A DNA stretch of 64,000 nt from Pseudovibrio sp. M1P-2-3 (GCF_031501865.1 NZ_JARRCW010000001.1:1494501-1558500), one strand, 5' to 3'; shown: positions 45,153 through 52,434, counted from the first letter of the stretch. A program made the numbers and translations. Notes: a model not told the origin generated them from the sequence alone.

Positions 45153-45656
45153 TCAAAATGTATCTGCCTGGTTTGATGATGAGTATTGGTCCAAAATTGT
45201 CTGGTGATCATGGATAATTTGGCCAAAATGATGCTCCCAGAGCTCAATGCCCTTTCGTCCGGACTTATCGAGTGAAGAGCCGATCACTGCATCTCCTATT
45301 AAGGTGGGGTTGAGGCCTGCATCAAAAAGAGCGAAACCAGCTGCAAGAACACAGGTTTCAGCCTGAATGCCGCAAACCAGAACACGTTCTGGCTTGCAGG
45401 TGGCAAGATAGTCCATCAGTTCGCTTGGAGGAAGGTATCCATATTTTATGAATACTCGATCAGCTTTAACAATGCTCTCATCATCTTCGTTGGGAACCCA
45501 GTTTAATTGCCTGTCAAATGGTACAATTGCTTCATTGTGACGGATTACCGTTGCCACGGACGGCATAAGACCCGCCAAGCGCTGAACCCGAGTGATTACC
45601 CACTCCGGCGGAGAAAAATTAGGCTGTAAATCAACAATCAGAAGGATTTCGTTCAT
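45153..45656 (-). CDS. Isochorismatase-family cysteine hydrolase
   Basis: A 167-residue protein. Catalytic Asp in LLIVDLQPNF at the N-terminus, and nucleophile Cys in VCGIQAETCVLAAGFALFDAG with the conserved TCV. The Lys of the triad should lie in VFIKYGYLPP. This group includes nicotinamidases and other amidohydrolases; substrate unknown. ATG 45656 gives the normal N-terminus, although the frame is open to 45722. It is the last host gene before the prophage. Confidence 0.82.
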   Translation of the reverse strand: MNEILLIVDLQPNFSPPEWVITRVQRLAGLMPSVATVIRHNEAIVPFDRQLNWVPNEDDESIVKADRVFIKYGYLPPSELMDYLATCKPERVLVCGIQAETCVLAAGFALFDAGLNPTLIGDAVIGSSLDKSGRKGIELWEHHFGQIIHDHQTILDQYSSSNQADTF

Positions 45657-45948
45657 AACCCCAAACCTATGATGATGCATGGCTTGAAAGGGGCACTGCG
45701 ACAACCCCCCCAGTGTTCCCATAGATTATACGGATTCAGTCCGCTCACAAATAGTAAAAACCAGCAGAGTCTTGCTGTGTACGGAGATCGCCCGAGATAA
45801 AAGGAATTGCCTCTGGGCTTGTATACTCTTAATATTGGGGGAGGTTGGAGGCGTCGACCGGACTGCTAACATATAGTTAAAACAACGCATTAACCATAAA
45901 GTGAGTAAAAATTACCCCATTGAAAAATAAGGGTTTTTGGAAATAAAG
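45657..45948. other. Host-prophage junction region (left attachment site expected here)
   Basis: About 290 bases between the last host gene and the integrase stop. No tRNA gene or fragment lies here. The attachment core should be in this stretch, but it cannot be identified without the right end of the prophage, which is outside the window. Confidence 0.5.
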
Positions 45949-47067
45949 TCACTCACTTTTTTGGGCTGATTTTAGCAGGTGCCGAGCCCCTTCTTTCCCT
46001 AGAATTTTCCTCTGTGCCATGCGCGTATATAGCTCAGCCTGTTCCAGCTTTGTCCAGCCAAACATGGACAGAAGTTGACTGGCTGTAGCCCCGCTCTCAG
46101 CCGCTATAACAGCCCCCGCTTTTCTGATGCCATGCGCAGAGCAGTGGGGCAATCCGGCCATATCGAACCAGCTCCGCATACGATTGCCAAAGCCCTTCAC
46201 AGTGTAAGGCTCGCCTGTTCTTGTAACCAAGAATATATTGTGCCCATGCTCTACCCTTGATAGCGCCTCTGCCAAGGGCGGCAATACAGGAAGATCAATA
46301 GTTACAGGGGTTTTCTGGAGCTTGCTGGACTTCTTCGGCGTGATTTTAAACATCAGCTGCGGGCCGTCCGGCGTGGCTATAGTGTACAGGTTTTTCCTTC
46401 CAAGCCGCGCAACATCAGAAATTCTAAGCCCTGTGTATCTGAGAATTTGCATGGCTAAGTGAGCCTTGGTGCCGACATGGTGACGGTCCAGATACTGCTC
46501 AATTTCAGCCTCTGTAACTGTGTGGTGCCCACCTGAATTATTGGCGACCTTTTTAACGTGCTCTGCTGGGTTGGTTTCAGCTAATCCTACATCAATCGCC
46601 CAATTGAACAGGGTCGATAATGCCCGCTTTCTATGGTTCGCCGCTTCTGGCTTATCTCCTTTTTGATCTCTCAGAATCGTGATGTGCTTCTTTTGAAGCC
46701 CTTTGAAGTTCATATCTCCCAATTTTTGACCGGACTTACTGAGGCAAGTCTCCTCGCAGATATGATGTAATACCCGCCTTTTCTGAGCGCGTGTGGCAGG
46801 GGCATGGGACTTTAGCGCCCTTGTCATGTACTGATCGACCAGCCACTTAAAACTCCCCTCTGCGGGCAGTTTTTTATATGAGACCGGCTTCTTTTCTATG
46901 ATCCCAAGTTTGGCCTTGGTCAGCTCCAGTTCAAATTCTTCTGTTCCGTACTCAGCTCTAATGCGGATTTTAGGAGCACCTTTCCGGCAATAGTACCAGC
47001 GCTGATTGCCGTGGCGGTCTATATCGTAATAGAGGTACTTTTCTTTGGGCTTTGTTTTACGTGTCAT
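45949..47067 (-). CDS. int: Phage integrase (tyrosine recombinase)
   Basis: A 372-residue tyrosine recombinase. An N-terminal arm-binding part (RHGNQRWYYCRKGAPKIRIR) and a core-binding domain precede the catalytic domain, which shows RYTGLRISDVARL (first catalytic Arg), KKTPVTIDLPVLPPL, HGIRKAGAVIAAE (His-x-x-Arg), FGWTKLEQAELYTRMA (late His replaced by Glu/Leu context; Tyr nucleophile in YTRMA). ATG 47067. It is transcribed toward the host junction. It is nine bases from the excisionase gene. Confidence 0.93.
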   Translation of the reverse strand: MTRKTKPKEKYLYYDIDRHGNQRWYYCRKGAPKIRIRAEYGTEEFELELTKAKLGIIEKKPVSYKKLPAEGSFKWLVDQYMTRALKSHAPATRAQKRRVLHHICEETCLSKSGQKLGDMNFKGLQKKHITILRDQKGDKPEAANHRKRALSTLFNWAIDVGLAETNPAEHVKKVANNSGGHHTVTEAEIEQYLDRHHVGTKAHLAMQILRYTGLRISDVARLGRKNLYTIATPDGPQLMFKITPKKSSKLQKTPVTIDLPVLPPLAEALSRVEHGHNIFLVTRTGEPYTVKGFGNRMRSWFDMAGLPHCSAHGIRKAGAVIAAESGATASQLLSMFGWTKLEQAELYTRMAQRKILGKEGARHLLKSAQKSE

Positions 47068-47076
47068 GATAATTCA

Positions 47077-47325
47077 CTAAATAAAGTCGCAGTTAGGGCC
47101 TTCGTCTGGATAAGCGTCGCCGCCTTCCGATGGCAGATCAGAGAATGCCTTATCCAGCTCCACAATATCCCAGACTCTTTTGGTGGCGATGAGCTTTGCA
47201 GCTGGCATCATCTTTTTATCTAGCAGCATATTGAAGGTGGTTACGCTAACACCGATGTAGGATGCTGCATCTGCCCTCCCTAAGCCTCTTGGGGATACCA
47301 AGGGGATTCTATCCTTCCTTTCCAT
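47077..47325 (-). CDS. Excisionase / MerR-like small DNA-binding protein
   Basis: An 82-residue protein with a winged-helix signature of the AlpA/excisionase class: GLGRADAASYIGVSVTTFNM, then a LIATKRVWDIVELDKAF wing. It should direct excision with the adjacent integrase. ATG 47325 has GGAGGGAAGG immediately upstream. A hairpin GCCGCTTT/AAAGCGGC lies at about 47362-47395 before it. Confidence 0.75.
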   Translation of the reverse strand: MERKDRIPLVSPRGLGRADAASYIGVSVTTFNMLLDKKMMPAAKLIATKRVWDIVELDKAFSDLPSEGGDAYPDEGPNCDFI

Positions 47326-47405
47326 CCTTCCCTCCCTCTCTCTGCATCCTCTTTAGCAAAGCCGCTTTACTGTTTAGATAATCGGCAAAGCGGCCTATGG
47401 GGTCG

Positions 47406-47606
47406 CTATGTGTGATTGGCATTGCGGGCCTCGTTGGATTGTTGTTTCTCAGTGGTGGCAATGCTGTCACCAAGCAGTTTTGCCAACTGTAGATACTCGG
47501 CTGCTTTTACTGCCAATGCGATGCTGGCGACGGCATCTCCAGCAACTCTTGCCCGCTCCGCACCTGCGGTAAGTTCCTCTGCAATCTGAAATGCTGATTT
47601 ACTCAT
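47406..47606 (-). CDS. Small phage protein, unknown
   Basis: A 66-residue, Ala-rich, probably all-helical protein (EELTAGAERARVAGDAVASI). ATG 47606 has GGAGGTGAGG upstream and overlaps the stop of the preceding gene (ATGA). No family recognised. Confidence 0.6.
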   Translation of the reverse strand: MSKSAFQIAEELTAGAERARVAGDAVASIALAVKAAEYLQLAKLLGDSIATTEKQQSNEARNANHT

Positions 47607-47881
47607 TCCTCACCTCCTGCCTGCTGAGAGCGGGCATCCCAAGGCTTATATTTTTGCTCCGCCTTTGGAACGTGACCGGTGCCCCAACCAGTTGTACCTT
47701 TTTCGTCAAGCTCATGCTCACAATCGCCGCAAAGAAGGGCACCGCAAACCAAGCCCATTGTTGCGTCACACTCTCGGGTAGCTTTTGCGCCGCAGGAAAC
47801 GCATTTAAGATTGCCATGCTCTTTGCAATCCTCTTTCCCGCACTTTCCAATCCATGCAATGTCAAAAGCACATTTGGACAT
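47603..47881 (-). CDS. Cys-rich small phage protein (putative zinc-binding)
   Basis: A 92-residue protein with ten Cys in CxxC-like groups (CGKEDC, CVSCGAKATREC, CGALLCGDCEHEL), pattern suggestive of two zinc-binding knuckles. ATG 47881 is chosen for the AGGAGGTG upstream. Overlaps the next gene by ATGA. Function unknown; nucleic-acid or protein binding is a guess. Confidence 0.65.
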   Translation of the reverse strand: MSKCAFDIAWIGKCGKEDCKEHGNLKCVSCGAKATRECDATMGLVCGALLCGDCEHELDEKGTTGWGTGHVPKAEQKYKPWDARSQQAGGEE

Positions 47882-47883
47882 AT

Positions 47884-48072
47884 TCACCTCCTGCCCGCTA
47901 ACTGAGTTGCAGCCCTACGAACGCTCTTAAGCTTGGCCTCTGCCTCTGCTATGGACTTGTAAGCCTCTGATGAATATCCATTCACACCCCACCAGTGGAT
48001 GCGGTGAAATAGGGTGCCTTTGTCATGGAAAGTCGTGATCTTGGCGCGGGGTAAAGTGTGTGGGGCGGTCAT
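47884..48072 (-). CDS. Small phage protein, unknown
   Basis: A 62-residue basic protein (HRIHWWGVNGYSSEAYKSIA). GGAAGGG precedes ATG 48072. Its stop is three bases from the next start. The length and composition are usual for phage early genes; no family recognised. Confidence 0.55.
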   Translation of the reverse strand: MTAPHTLPRAKITTFHDKGTLFHRIHWWGVNGYSSEAYKSIAEAEAKLKSVRRAATQLAGRR

Positions 48073-48099
48073 GCCGTTTTTCCCTTCCTCTTCTGAAAT

Positions 48100-48507
48100 T
48101 CAAATACCCCGACGCTGGGCGCTTTGTTTTCGAGCTATTTCTATGATCTTTTTCGCGGCGGACGGATCGCCACTGACCTCATGAAGCGCATAAGCAATCT
48201 CTAGCGGGTTCATGTTGTATTTTCTCCAGAAGAGGCGCTCTTCCATGCTGTGCTGTTCATCGTGCTTTTCACGCACCATTGGAACAGTCCAGGCATCGTC
48301 TGGCTTTCTAGCTTTGGGAGTTCCAGCTTTACGGTAGAGAGGGTCCGCATATCTGATGTGACAGGCGTCAACTCCATACTTGCCCGTAATTAGACAAGGC
48401 AGGGTGCGGATAAAGGCTAAGTGCTTAGGGTCTTCCAAGCGCTTTTGCTTTTTACCTGACGGATCCAGACTAAATGCACTGGCGGGACGGCGAAATTGGA
48501 AAGCCAT
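48100..48507 (-). CDS. Ref/DUF968-like HNH-fold phage protein
   Basis: A 135-residue protein with the arrangement LPCLITGKYGVDACHIRYAD, PMVREKHDEQHSMEERLFW: a Cys and a CH pair, followed by a His/Asp/Glu cluster, as in the DUF968 and Ref (RecA-directed nuclease) families of phages. It would be a metal nuclease acting in recombination. GGAGGT precedes ATG 48507. Confidence 0.7.
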   Translation of the reverse strand: MAFQFRRPASAFSLDPSGKKQKRLEDPKHLAFIRTLPCLITGKYGVDACHIRYADPLYRKAGTPKARKPDDAWTVPMVREKHDEQHSMEERLFWRKYNMNPLEIAYALHEVSGDPSAAKKIIEIARKQSAQRRGI

Positions 48508-48582
48508 TTATCTAATTACCTCCGCTATATGAAAATCAATTTCTGAAACTGCGCGCGCTGGGCGAAGGGTTGGGAAAGTCAT
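48508..48582 (-). CDS. Possible 24-residue phage peptide
   Basis: ATG 48582 overlaps the stop of the preceding 51-residue ORF (ATGA), and its stop abuts the ATG of the DUF968-like gene with only the latter's binding site inside. Coupling is the only support; it may be a chance frame that bridges the two genes. Confidence 0.3.
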   Translation of the reverse strand: MTFPTLRPARAVSEIDFHIAEVIR

Positions 48583-48734
48583 ACTGCTACCCCCGCTTTA
48601 GCCGTGTACTGTTTCGCTGCCCGTCTGTGGTAATTGATCTGCTTGAAATACTGCCCTGTGCGCTTTGCTGCCCGCTCCCAGTTCTTTGCAAGAGCAAGGT
48701 GGTTATGAGCTAGTTTGGTATAGTGTTCCCGCAT
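48579..48734 (-). CDS. 51-residue basic phage protein
   Basis: A short gene with a good ribosome binding site (AGGAG, then nine bases to ATG 48734). The product is basic and aromatic (MREHYTKLAHNHLALAKNWE; YFKQINYHRRAAKQY), likely helical. It fills an otherwise empty 250-base gap between two genes of the same strand. No family recognised. Confidence 0.55.
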   Translation of the reverse strand: MREHYTKLAHNHLALAKNWERAAKRTGQYFKQINYHRRAAKQYTAKAGVAV

Positions 48735-48755
48735 GCCTTGCTCCTGTGAGGTGGG

Positions 48756-48941
48756 TTATTTGACTTGTTCGTCAGGGTCTAAGTCGAAGCGGCGACAAAG
48801 CTCGCATGCGTAGGTAGAGCCAAGACCAAATACATCCATCACAGCAACCCATCGAGGATGTCTGCTGCGGCCCTGTTTGCGCCTTGCATTCCCTACGGCT
48901 CGTCTCAGCAGTTCGTTGTCGGCGATGCTTGATACTCCCAT
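48756..48941 (-). CDS. Small phage protein, unknown
   Basis: A 61-residue protein from ATG 48941 (MGVSSIADNELLRRAVGNAR; FGLGSTYACELCRRF) with GGAGG upstream inside the end of the gapR gene. A longer frame to 49022 would overlap gapR and is less likely. The amphipathic start and CELC pair are its only features. Confidence 0.55.
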   Translation of the reverse strand: MGVSSIADNELLRRAVGNARRKQGRSRHPRWVAVMDVFGLGSTYACELCRRFDLDPDEQVK

Positions 48942-48945
48942 CGCC

Positions 48946-49206
48946 CTAAGCCTCCACTGGTCCGGCCATGCCCAAAGCGTGGAGATACAAATCCATGACT
49001 GCCTCTTCCTCTTCACGCTCATGAGGCTTGCGTTTGCGAAGGGCTACGATTTTACGAAGGACTTTCACGTCAAAGCCTGTTCCCTTGGCTTCTGCGTAAA
49101 CGTCCTTGATATCGTCAGAGAGGACTTGCCTCTCTTCTTCCAATCTTTCCACTCGCTCTATGAAAGACTTGAGTTGATCGGCTGCGACTCCACCTGGTTC
49201 TGTCAT
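48946..49206 (-). CDS. gapR: GapR-like nucleoid protein (DUF2312/UPF0335), phage-encoded
   Basis: An 86-residue protein with the full family pattern: [49 protein letters not shown], then [16 protein letters not shown]. GapR is an alphaproteobacterial protein that binds overtwisted DNA ahead of moving polymerases; phage copies are probably acquired host genes that help phage replication or transcription. ATG 49206 is preferred (AAGGAAAGG upstream). Two RNA-like elements lie in its leader. Confidence 0.88.
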   Translation of the reverse strand: MTEPGGVAADQLKSFIERVERLEEERQVLSDDIKDVYAEAKGTGFDVKVLRKIVALRKRKPHEREEEEAVMDLYLHALGMAGPVEA

Positions 49207-49225
49207 GCGGCTTCCTTTCCTTGCT

Positions 49226-49290
49226 ACCCATCGAAACGCTTCGTAAAGCGCTTGGAGGGGCACCAGCCTTTATCTTCGGCTGGTATGGGT
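49226..49290 (-). ncRNA. Structured leader element, copy 1
   Basis: Plus-strand order: CGAAA, five-pair stem CGCTT/AAGCG (49237-49241 with 49246-49250), CTTGGAGGGG, then a seven-pair hairpin ACCAGCC/GGCTGGT. ACCCAT (49226-49231) can pair with ATGGGT (49285-49290), closing a three-way junction. Placed 20 bases before the gapR start on the gapR strand. Confidence 0.55.
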
Positions 49291-49365
49291 TGCCCTTAGT
49301 TCGTATAACTGCCTCCTTTGTTTCCCTTCGGCTTTGTTCGGCTCCGGTCGAAGGTTTCCCGCTAT

Positions 49366-49444
49366 ACCCATCGAAACCCTGCGCACAGGGCTTGGAAAGG
49401 TGGTCAGCTGGTCTTGGGAGACGAGGGAGGGGGACCAGCTGACC
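49366..49444 (-). ncRNA. Structured leader element, copy 2
   Basis: Plus-strand order: CGAAA, stem CCCTG/CAGGG (49377-49381 with 49386-49390), CTTGGAAAGG, then a 12-pair hairpin (49402-49413 with 49433-49444). Same linkers as copy 1 with a different stem sequence that still pairs. Lies upstream of copy 1 in the same leader. Confidence 0.55.
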
Positions 49445-49446
49445 TT

Positions 49447-49466
49447 GGCGCTTGGGAGGGAGCGCC
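49447..49466 (-). terminator. Hairpin after the 97-residue gene
   Basis: GGCGCT/AGCGCC (49447-49452 with 49461-49466) directly adjoins the stop of the upstream leftward gene. No U-run follows, so termination is uncertain. Confidence 0.4.
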
Positions 49467-49760
49467 TTATGCTGCCTTTTTAAGTGCCTCCGTTTCAGCT
49501 CTAAGCTTGGCTTTCCGATTGACAGCTAGCGCTTGGTAATAAGCTTCCTGAGCTGTGCGCATTTGGCCTTGGAGGCGCATGTATTCTTCACACTGCTTTG
49601 AGCTGGTGAAGGCAGAACAGAACAGGCTTCTTCCCATAGAGCTGCCAATCACATCTGTAGTGATTTCATTTTCTTCGCAGTAACCGAGCAGTGCACACTC
49701 TGCTTTGGCTGCTTCGGTGAAAAGCTCTTGGATTTGTTCATCGGTATACTTAGCCATCAT
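49467..49760 (-). CDS. Phage protein, unknown
   Basis: A 97-residue acidic, mostly helical protein (YTDEQIQELFTEAAKAECAL; AQEAYYQALAVNRKAKLRAE). ATG 49760 overlaps the upstream stop (ATGATG), indicating coupling. No family recognised. Confidence 0.6.
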   Translation of the reverse strand: MMAKYTDEQIQELFTEAAKAECALLGYCEENEITTDVIGSSMGRSLFCSAFTSSKQCEEYMRLQGQMRTAQEAYYQALAVNRKAKLRAETEALKKAA

Positions 49761-50161
49761 GCGGCGTCCTTCTGCTCTACGGTGAGTTGTGAAAATGGGA
49801 TGTAGTGGTCATGTTCATCAGACCAGACAAGGGCCTCGCCTGATTGGATTGCCATGTCAGAGATATTGTCTTCATGGTCTTCTAGTGCTGTGGTCAGCTT
49901 ATTTGTGAGCCAATGATTTTCTTGCTGTGAGCTGTCAACTCTGGCGTACTGTTTGCCGCCATGCTCAACGATAAAGCGCGGGCTTATGCTTGGACCACTT
50001 GAGAAAGGGATATAAAACTCAGTCTCATGGCCTTCGATGTAGGCGGTGTTATCCTTGTCCAGATAGGGCCTGACTGCTGCAAGTACATTCAGGTCACATA
50101 CAGGCAGAGTGTCCCATGACGCAGTATGAACGGGTATAGTTGCGTTGAAAGGGTAGAGCAT
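49757..50161 (-). CDS. Phage protein, unknown
   Basis: A 134-residue protein with a good start (CGGAGG before ATG 50161). It is rich in Tyr, His and acidic residues (YIEGHETEFYIPFSSGPSIS; SDEHDHYIPFSQL). No recognised motif. It is followed by an ATGA-coupled gene. Confidence 0.6.
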   Translation of the reverse strand: MLYPFNATIPVHTASWDTLPVCDLNVLAAVRPYLDKDNTAYIEGHETEFYIPFSSGPSISPRFIVEHGGKQYARVDSSQQENHWLTNKLTTALEDHEDNISDMAIQSGEALVWSDEHDHYIPFSQLTVEQKDAA

Positions 50162-50254
50162 TTCACTATCCTCCGGTTTAAAGTACTGCTAGTTCTTGAG
50201 CTGGACACTTCCAGCAGACTCGGTTTGAACTCCTCTCCAAAGAAGGAGAGATGA

Positions 50255-50476
50255 ATGTCTATTTCCAAGAGAATGTCGGTATATCCAAAGTGCCCCAAGT
50301 GTGGGTATGAGAACAAAATTAGCTTTGCAGTAGCGGAGACTGGAGCTTCTGTAGCTTGCACCTCTTGCAATAATATCTTTGAAGTGAAAGCAGAAATCCC
50401 TCAGGGACATGCAAGTAGTGCTCAACTCGACAAGTTGATGAAAAAGGTTACAAAGCCCATCAAAATCAAGATTTAG
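50255..50476 (+). CDS. Small zinc-ribbon protein on the opposite strand
   Basis: A 73-residue protein with CPKCGYEN and, 18 residues later, CTSCNN: a four-Cys zinc ribbon. GGAGAGATGA precedes ATG 50255. It is one of the few rightward genes in the leftward early block, so it would have its own promoter. Competing minus-strand frames at 50089-50503 lack binding sites and motifs. Confidence 0.6.
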   Translation: MSISKRMSVYPKCPKCGYENKISFAVAETGASVACTSCNNIFEVKAEIPQGHASSAQLDKLMKKVTKPIKIKI

Positions 50477-50499
50477 CCGCTCTGCTTTTCTCCATCCCA

Positions 50500-50778
50500 T
50501 CATGCGGCCTCTTTTAAATCTGCGAGAAGGTTTAGGAGGCGCTGTGAGGGGCGGAAGTTATACAATACATGCTGTTCGTTTTCAGCAATGTGCGATGGAG
50601 TGTCGGTAATATCACAGAAAGAATTGAATAGGTCAGGGTTATCTAAAGAAAGTATCTCTGCCTTTTGCCTATCCGAGAAATTGCTTTTACTAGAGGTAAT
50701 TTGCTCAATCTCTTCCAAGCAGGATACAAGCTCTGTATCGTCTATCTCACAGCGGATCACAACTTCTTCCATTCCCAT
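50500..50778 (-). CDS. Phage protein, unknown
   Basis: A 92-residue acidic protein (IDDTELVSCLEEIEQITSSK; NEQHVLYNFRPSQRLLNLLA). GAGGAG directly precedes ATG 50778; the second ATG, at 50772, has better spacing and may be the true start. RNA-like element copy 3 lies about 20 bases before it. No family recognised. Confidence 0.6.
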   Translation of the reverse strand: MGMEEVVIRCEIDDTELVSCLEEIEQITSSKSNFSDRQKAEILSLDNPDLFNSFCDITDTPSHIAENEQHVLYNFRPSQRLLNLLADLKEAA

Positions 50779-50796
50779 CTCCTCTAGTCCTATTCC

Positions 50797-50848
50797 CTTT
50801 CAAAACACTCAGAGAGTGCTTGGAGAGGGTGCCCGCTGTTAGACGGGC
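50797..50848 (-). ncRNA. Structured leader element, copy 3
   Basis: Plus-strand order: CAAAA, stem CACTC/GAGTG (50806-50810 with 50814-50818), CTTGGAGAGG, then hairpin GCCCG/CGGGC (50831-50835 with 50844-50848). Linkers match copies 1 and 2; stem sequences differ but pair. It lies about 20 bases before the next gene's start, as does copy 1. Confidence 0.55.
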
Positions 50849-50856
50849 AGGGGTGG

Positions 50857-51396
50857 TTAGGCTGCTTGGGGTGTTGTTGATTGCTCAGCGGAGGTAGACT
50901 CCCACGCTACTGGCATGAATATGGTTTGTCCTGATAACTTTTCTTTGACATAGACAAAGGTACCTTTCCCAAGTGCTCCGAACAGGCCGTAAACCTTCCA
51001 GTTGCAAGGCTTGCCGTCACGTTTGATCCCGCTATCACAAGTATATGCGCTGCTTGATACACCCTCACAGGAAGGACATCGGAAGCGAGGGGGGCCAATG
51101 GAAGCTTTAAGCTCTTCAATAGTCTCAAAAACCCGCACACTATCTGCTTCAATTTTCGGCTGGTTACACTCTTGGTAATAGTTCATGTACCAATAATCGC
51201 GCGAAGTCTCCCAAGCATCTAGGATGTCGGCTGGCTCCATGTCGAGCGCATCGGCATAATGCTTAGCCCGATCAATCACCCATTGGAACTTTCCTTCGTA
51301 ATTATGGGAGCGGAAGTTGCGATCTAGGTCGTGGTCTACGGATGCCCTTAAGCTTCTGTATCCATCACATTCGGTAATGCTTTTCGTAGGTGTCAT
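50857..51396 (-). CDS. Phage protein with zinc-finger-like Cys motif
   Basis: A 179-residue protein. N-terminal half is charged and helical (HDLDRNFRSHNYEGKFQWVI; MEPADILDAWETSRDYWYMN). Residues about 105-135 hold RFRCPSCEGV and YTCDSGIKRDGKPCNW, four Cys spaced as a zinc finger. ATG 51396; no strong ribosome binding site. Function unknown. Confidence 0.65.
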   Translation of the reverse strand: MTPTKSITECDGYRSLRASVDHDLDRNFRSHNYEGKFQWVIDRAKHYADALDMEPADILDAWETSRDYWYMNYYQECNQPKIEADSVRVFETIEELKASIGPPRFRCPSCEGVSSSAYTCDSGIKRDGKPCNWKVYGLFGALGKGTFVYVKEKLSGQTIFMPVAWESTSAEQSTTPQAA

Positions 51397-51446
51397 GCCG
51401 CTGCCCTTTCCAGCTCTTCAAATTGCTGCCAAAATTCACTTCTCAA

Positions 51447-51677
51447 TTAGTCATTTGCATAAGCCCTTGCGGAGATCAGCGCCCATAAATGCGCTTCTTC
51501 GTCCGTAGAATTGGGCGTTAGCATAATTGTCTTTTTGTTGAGGTCAGTGACGGAAATGGAAGAGATGATGAGCGTGTCTTGAGTATCTGGGTCTATGTCT
51601 ACTTCGCATTTGAGTGATAGCTCGTCGCCTAAATACAGGCCGCCCAATTCAACAACGTCTTCAATCTCTATTTCCAT
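51447..51677 (-). CDS. Small acidic phage protein, unknown
   Basis: A 76-residue acidic protein, probably all beta (EIEDVVELGGLYLGDELSLK; TLIISSISVTDLNKKTIML). GAGGGGGCC precedes ATG 51677. It is the first gene of the leftward block after the control region; a palindromic operator lies 41 bases upstream. Confidence 0.6.
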   Translation of the reverse strand: MEIEIEDVVELGGLYLGDELSLKCEVDIDPDTQDTLIISSISVTDLNKKTIMLTPNSTDEEAHLWALISARAYAND

Positions 51678-51717
51678 GTGGCCCCCTCAGCTATGTGCTG
51701 TTGATGTGGATTATCGT

Positions 51718-51733
51718 ATATGCAATTGCATAT
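51718..51733. promoter_or_regulatory. Palindromic operator candidate, site 1
   Basis: The 16-base perfect palindrome ATATGCAATTGCATAT. Its 14-base core recurs exactly at 53095-53108. It sits in front of the leftward early block. Confidence 0.65.
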
Positions 51734-51879
51734 CAATGTAAAGGAGAAAAATACACCAAATAATGCTAAAGCATATTTTAGCCTGTTTATAGTGTGGGGA
51801 TAGATTTTGCAGCAGAAACGAGTGTGGATGATGCTTTAAGAAACATAGTTTGAATTTAGGTGCATGCTAAAACGTGAAA

Positions 51880-52284
51880 ATGATTACAAAAACAACGGAA
51901 GCTATGCAAAGTGTGCAGCTATTTTCTACAGCGATGCTGGATGCGTTTAAGGAAGCGCAATCGCTGACAAAGGCGATTGATTATAATGAGACGGCGCTTT
52001 TTATAGCGCTCGCAAGTCAGATTTACTCTGGTCAGCTACCGACTGTTAGTAGTCTTGAGAAGCAAACCGGAATACCAAAGACTACCGTTGATAGGCACCT
52101 TGCCACCTTTCTGAAGCGAGGGGACTTGTTACGTCATAGGGGGGCTAATGGCTACCACTATACGTTTACTCAGAAGTGGATTGATACAATCTCGGTTATT
52201 GGGCCAAACCAAACCCATAGAGACACTTTCAACAGAGTTGTAGACAATGTATCAACAGCCATAAGTAGAATGGCGCATATTTAA
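51880..52284 (+). CDS. Winged-helix DNA-binding protein (phage control region)
   Basis: A 134-residue protein with a MarR/ArsR-like winged helix: ALFIALASQIYSGQLPTVSS, LEKQTGIPKTTVDRHLATFL (recognition helix), RGDLLRHRGANGYHYTFT (wing). Likely a phage regulator. Frame opens at GTG 51874, ATG 51880 also possible; neither has a strong binding site. It lies between the two palindromic operators. Confidence 0.65.
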   Translation: MITKTTEAMQSVQLFSTAMLDAFKEAQSLTKAIDYNETALFIALASQIYSGQLPTVSSLEKQTGIPKTTVDRHLATFLKRGDLLRHRGANGYHYTFTQKWIDTISVIGPNQTHRDTFNRVVDNVSTAISRMAHI

Positions 52285-52305
52285 TTATCGATAACCCATT
52301 TTGGG
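52285..52305. repeat. Control-region direct repeat, copy 1
   Basis: TTATCGATAACCCATTTTGGG; it recurs with two mismatches at 52393-52413. Its end, CCCATTTTGGG, is itself an inverted repeat (CCCA/TGGG), as in an operator. Confidence 0.6.
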
Positions 52306-52392
52306 GTGATTTAATAAATGCGTTAAGGGGTTGTTTATATTTTAGGCTGCTTTTATCGCAGATAGCCGCCATTTCCGTTGTCAAGAAATCAG

Positions 52393-52413
52393 TTATAGAT
52401 AACCCATTTTGGG
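52393..52413. repeat. Control-region direct repeat, copy 2
   Basis: Second copy, 108 bases from the first, with AG in place of CG. Four bases later comes a 7-3-7 inverted repeat (52418-52434, TAACGTC/GACGTTA). Confidence 0.6.
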
Positions 52414-52417
52414 AAAG

Positions 52418-52434
52418 TAACGTCGTTGACGTTA
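52418..52434. promoter_or_regulatory. Inverted repeat TAACGTC-GTT-GACGTTA
   Basis: A perfect seven-base dyad, next to the second direct repeat, in the 200-base gap before the small ORF at 52483. A regulator binding site is likely. Confidence 0.5.

Noticed and set aside
46075-46462. Short plus-strand frames under the integrase
   Set aside because: Antisense to a well-supported tyrosine recombinase; no start signals.
50089-50503. Minus-strand ORFs over the zinc-ribbon gene
   Set aside because: They lack binding sites and recognisable motifs, while the plus-strand frame has CPxCG...CxxC and GGAGAG before its ATG.
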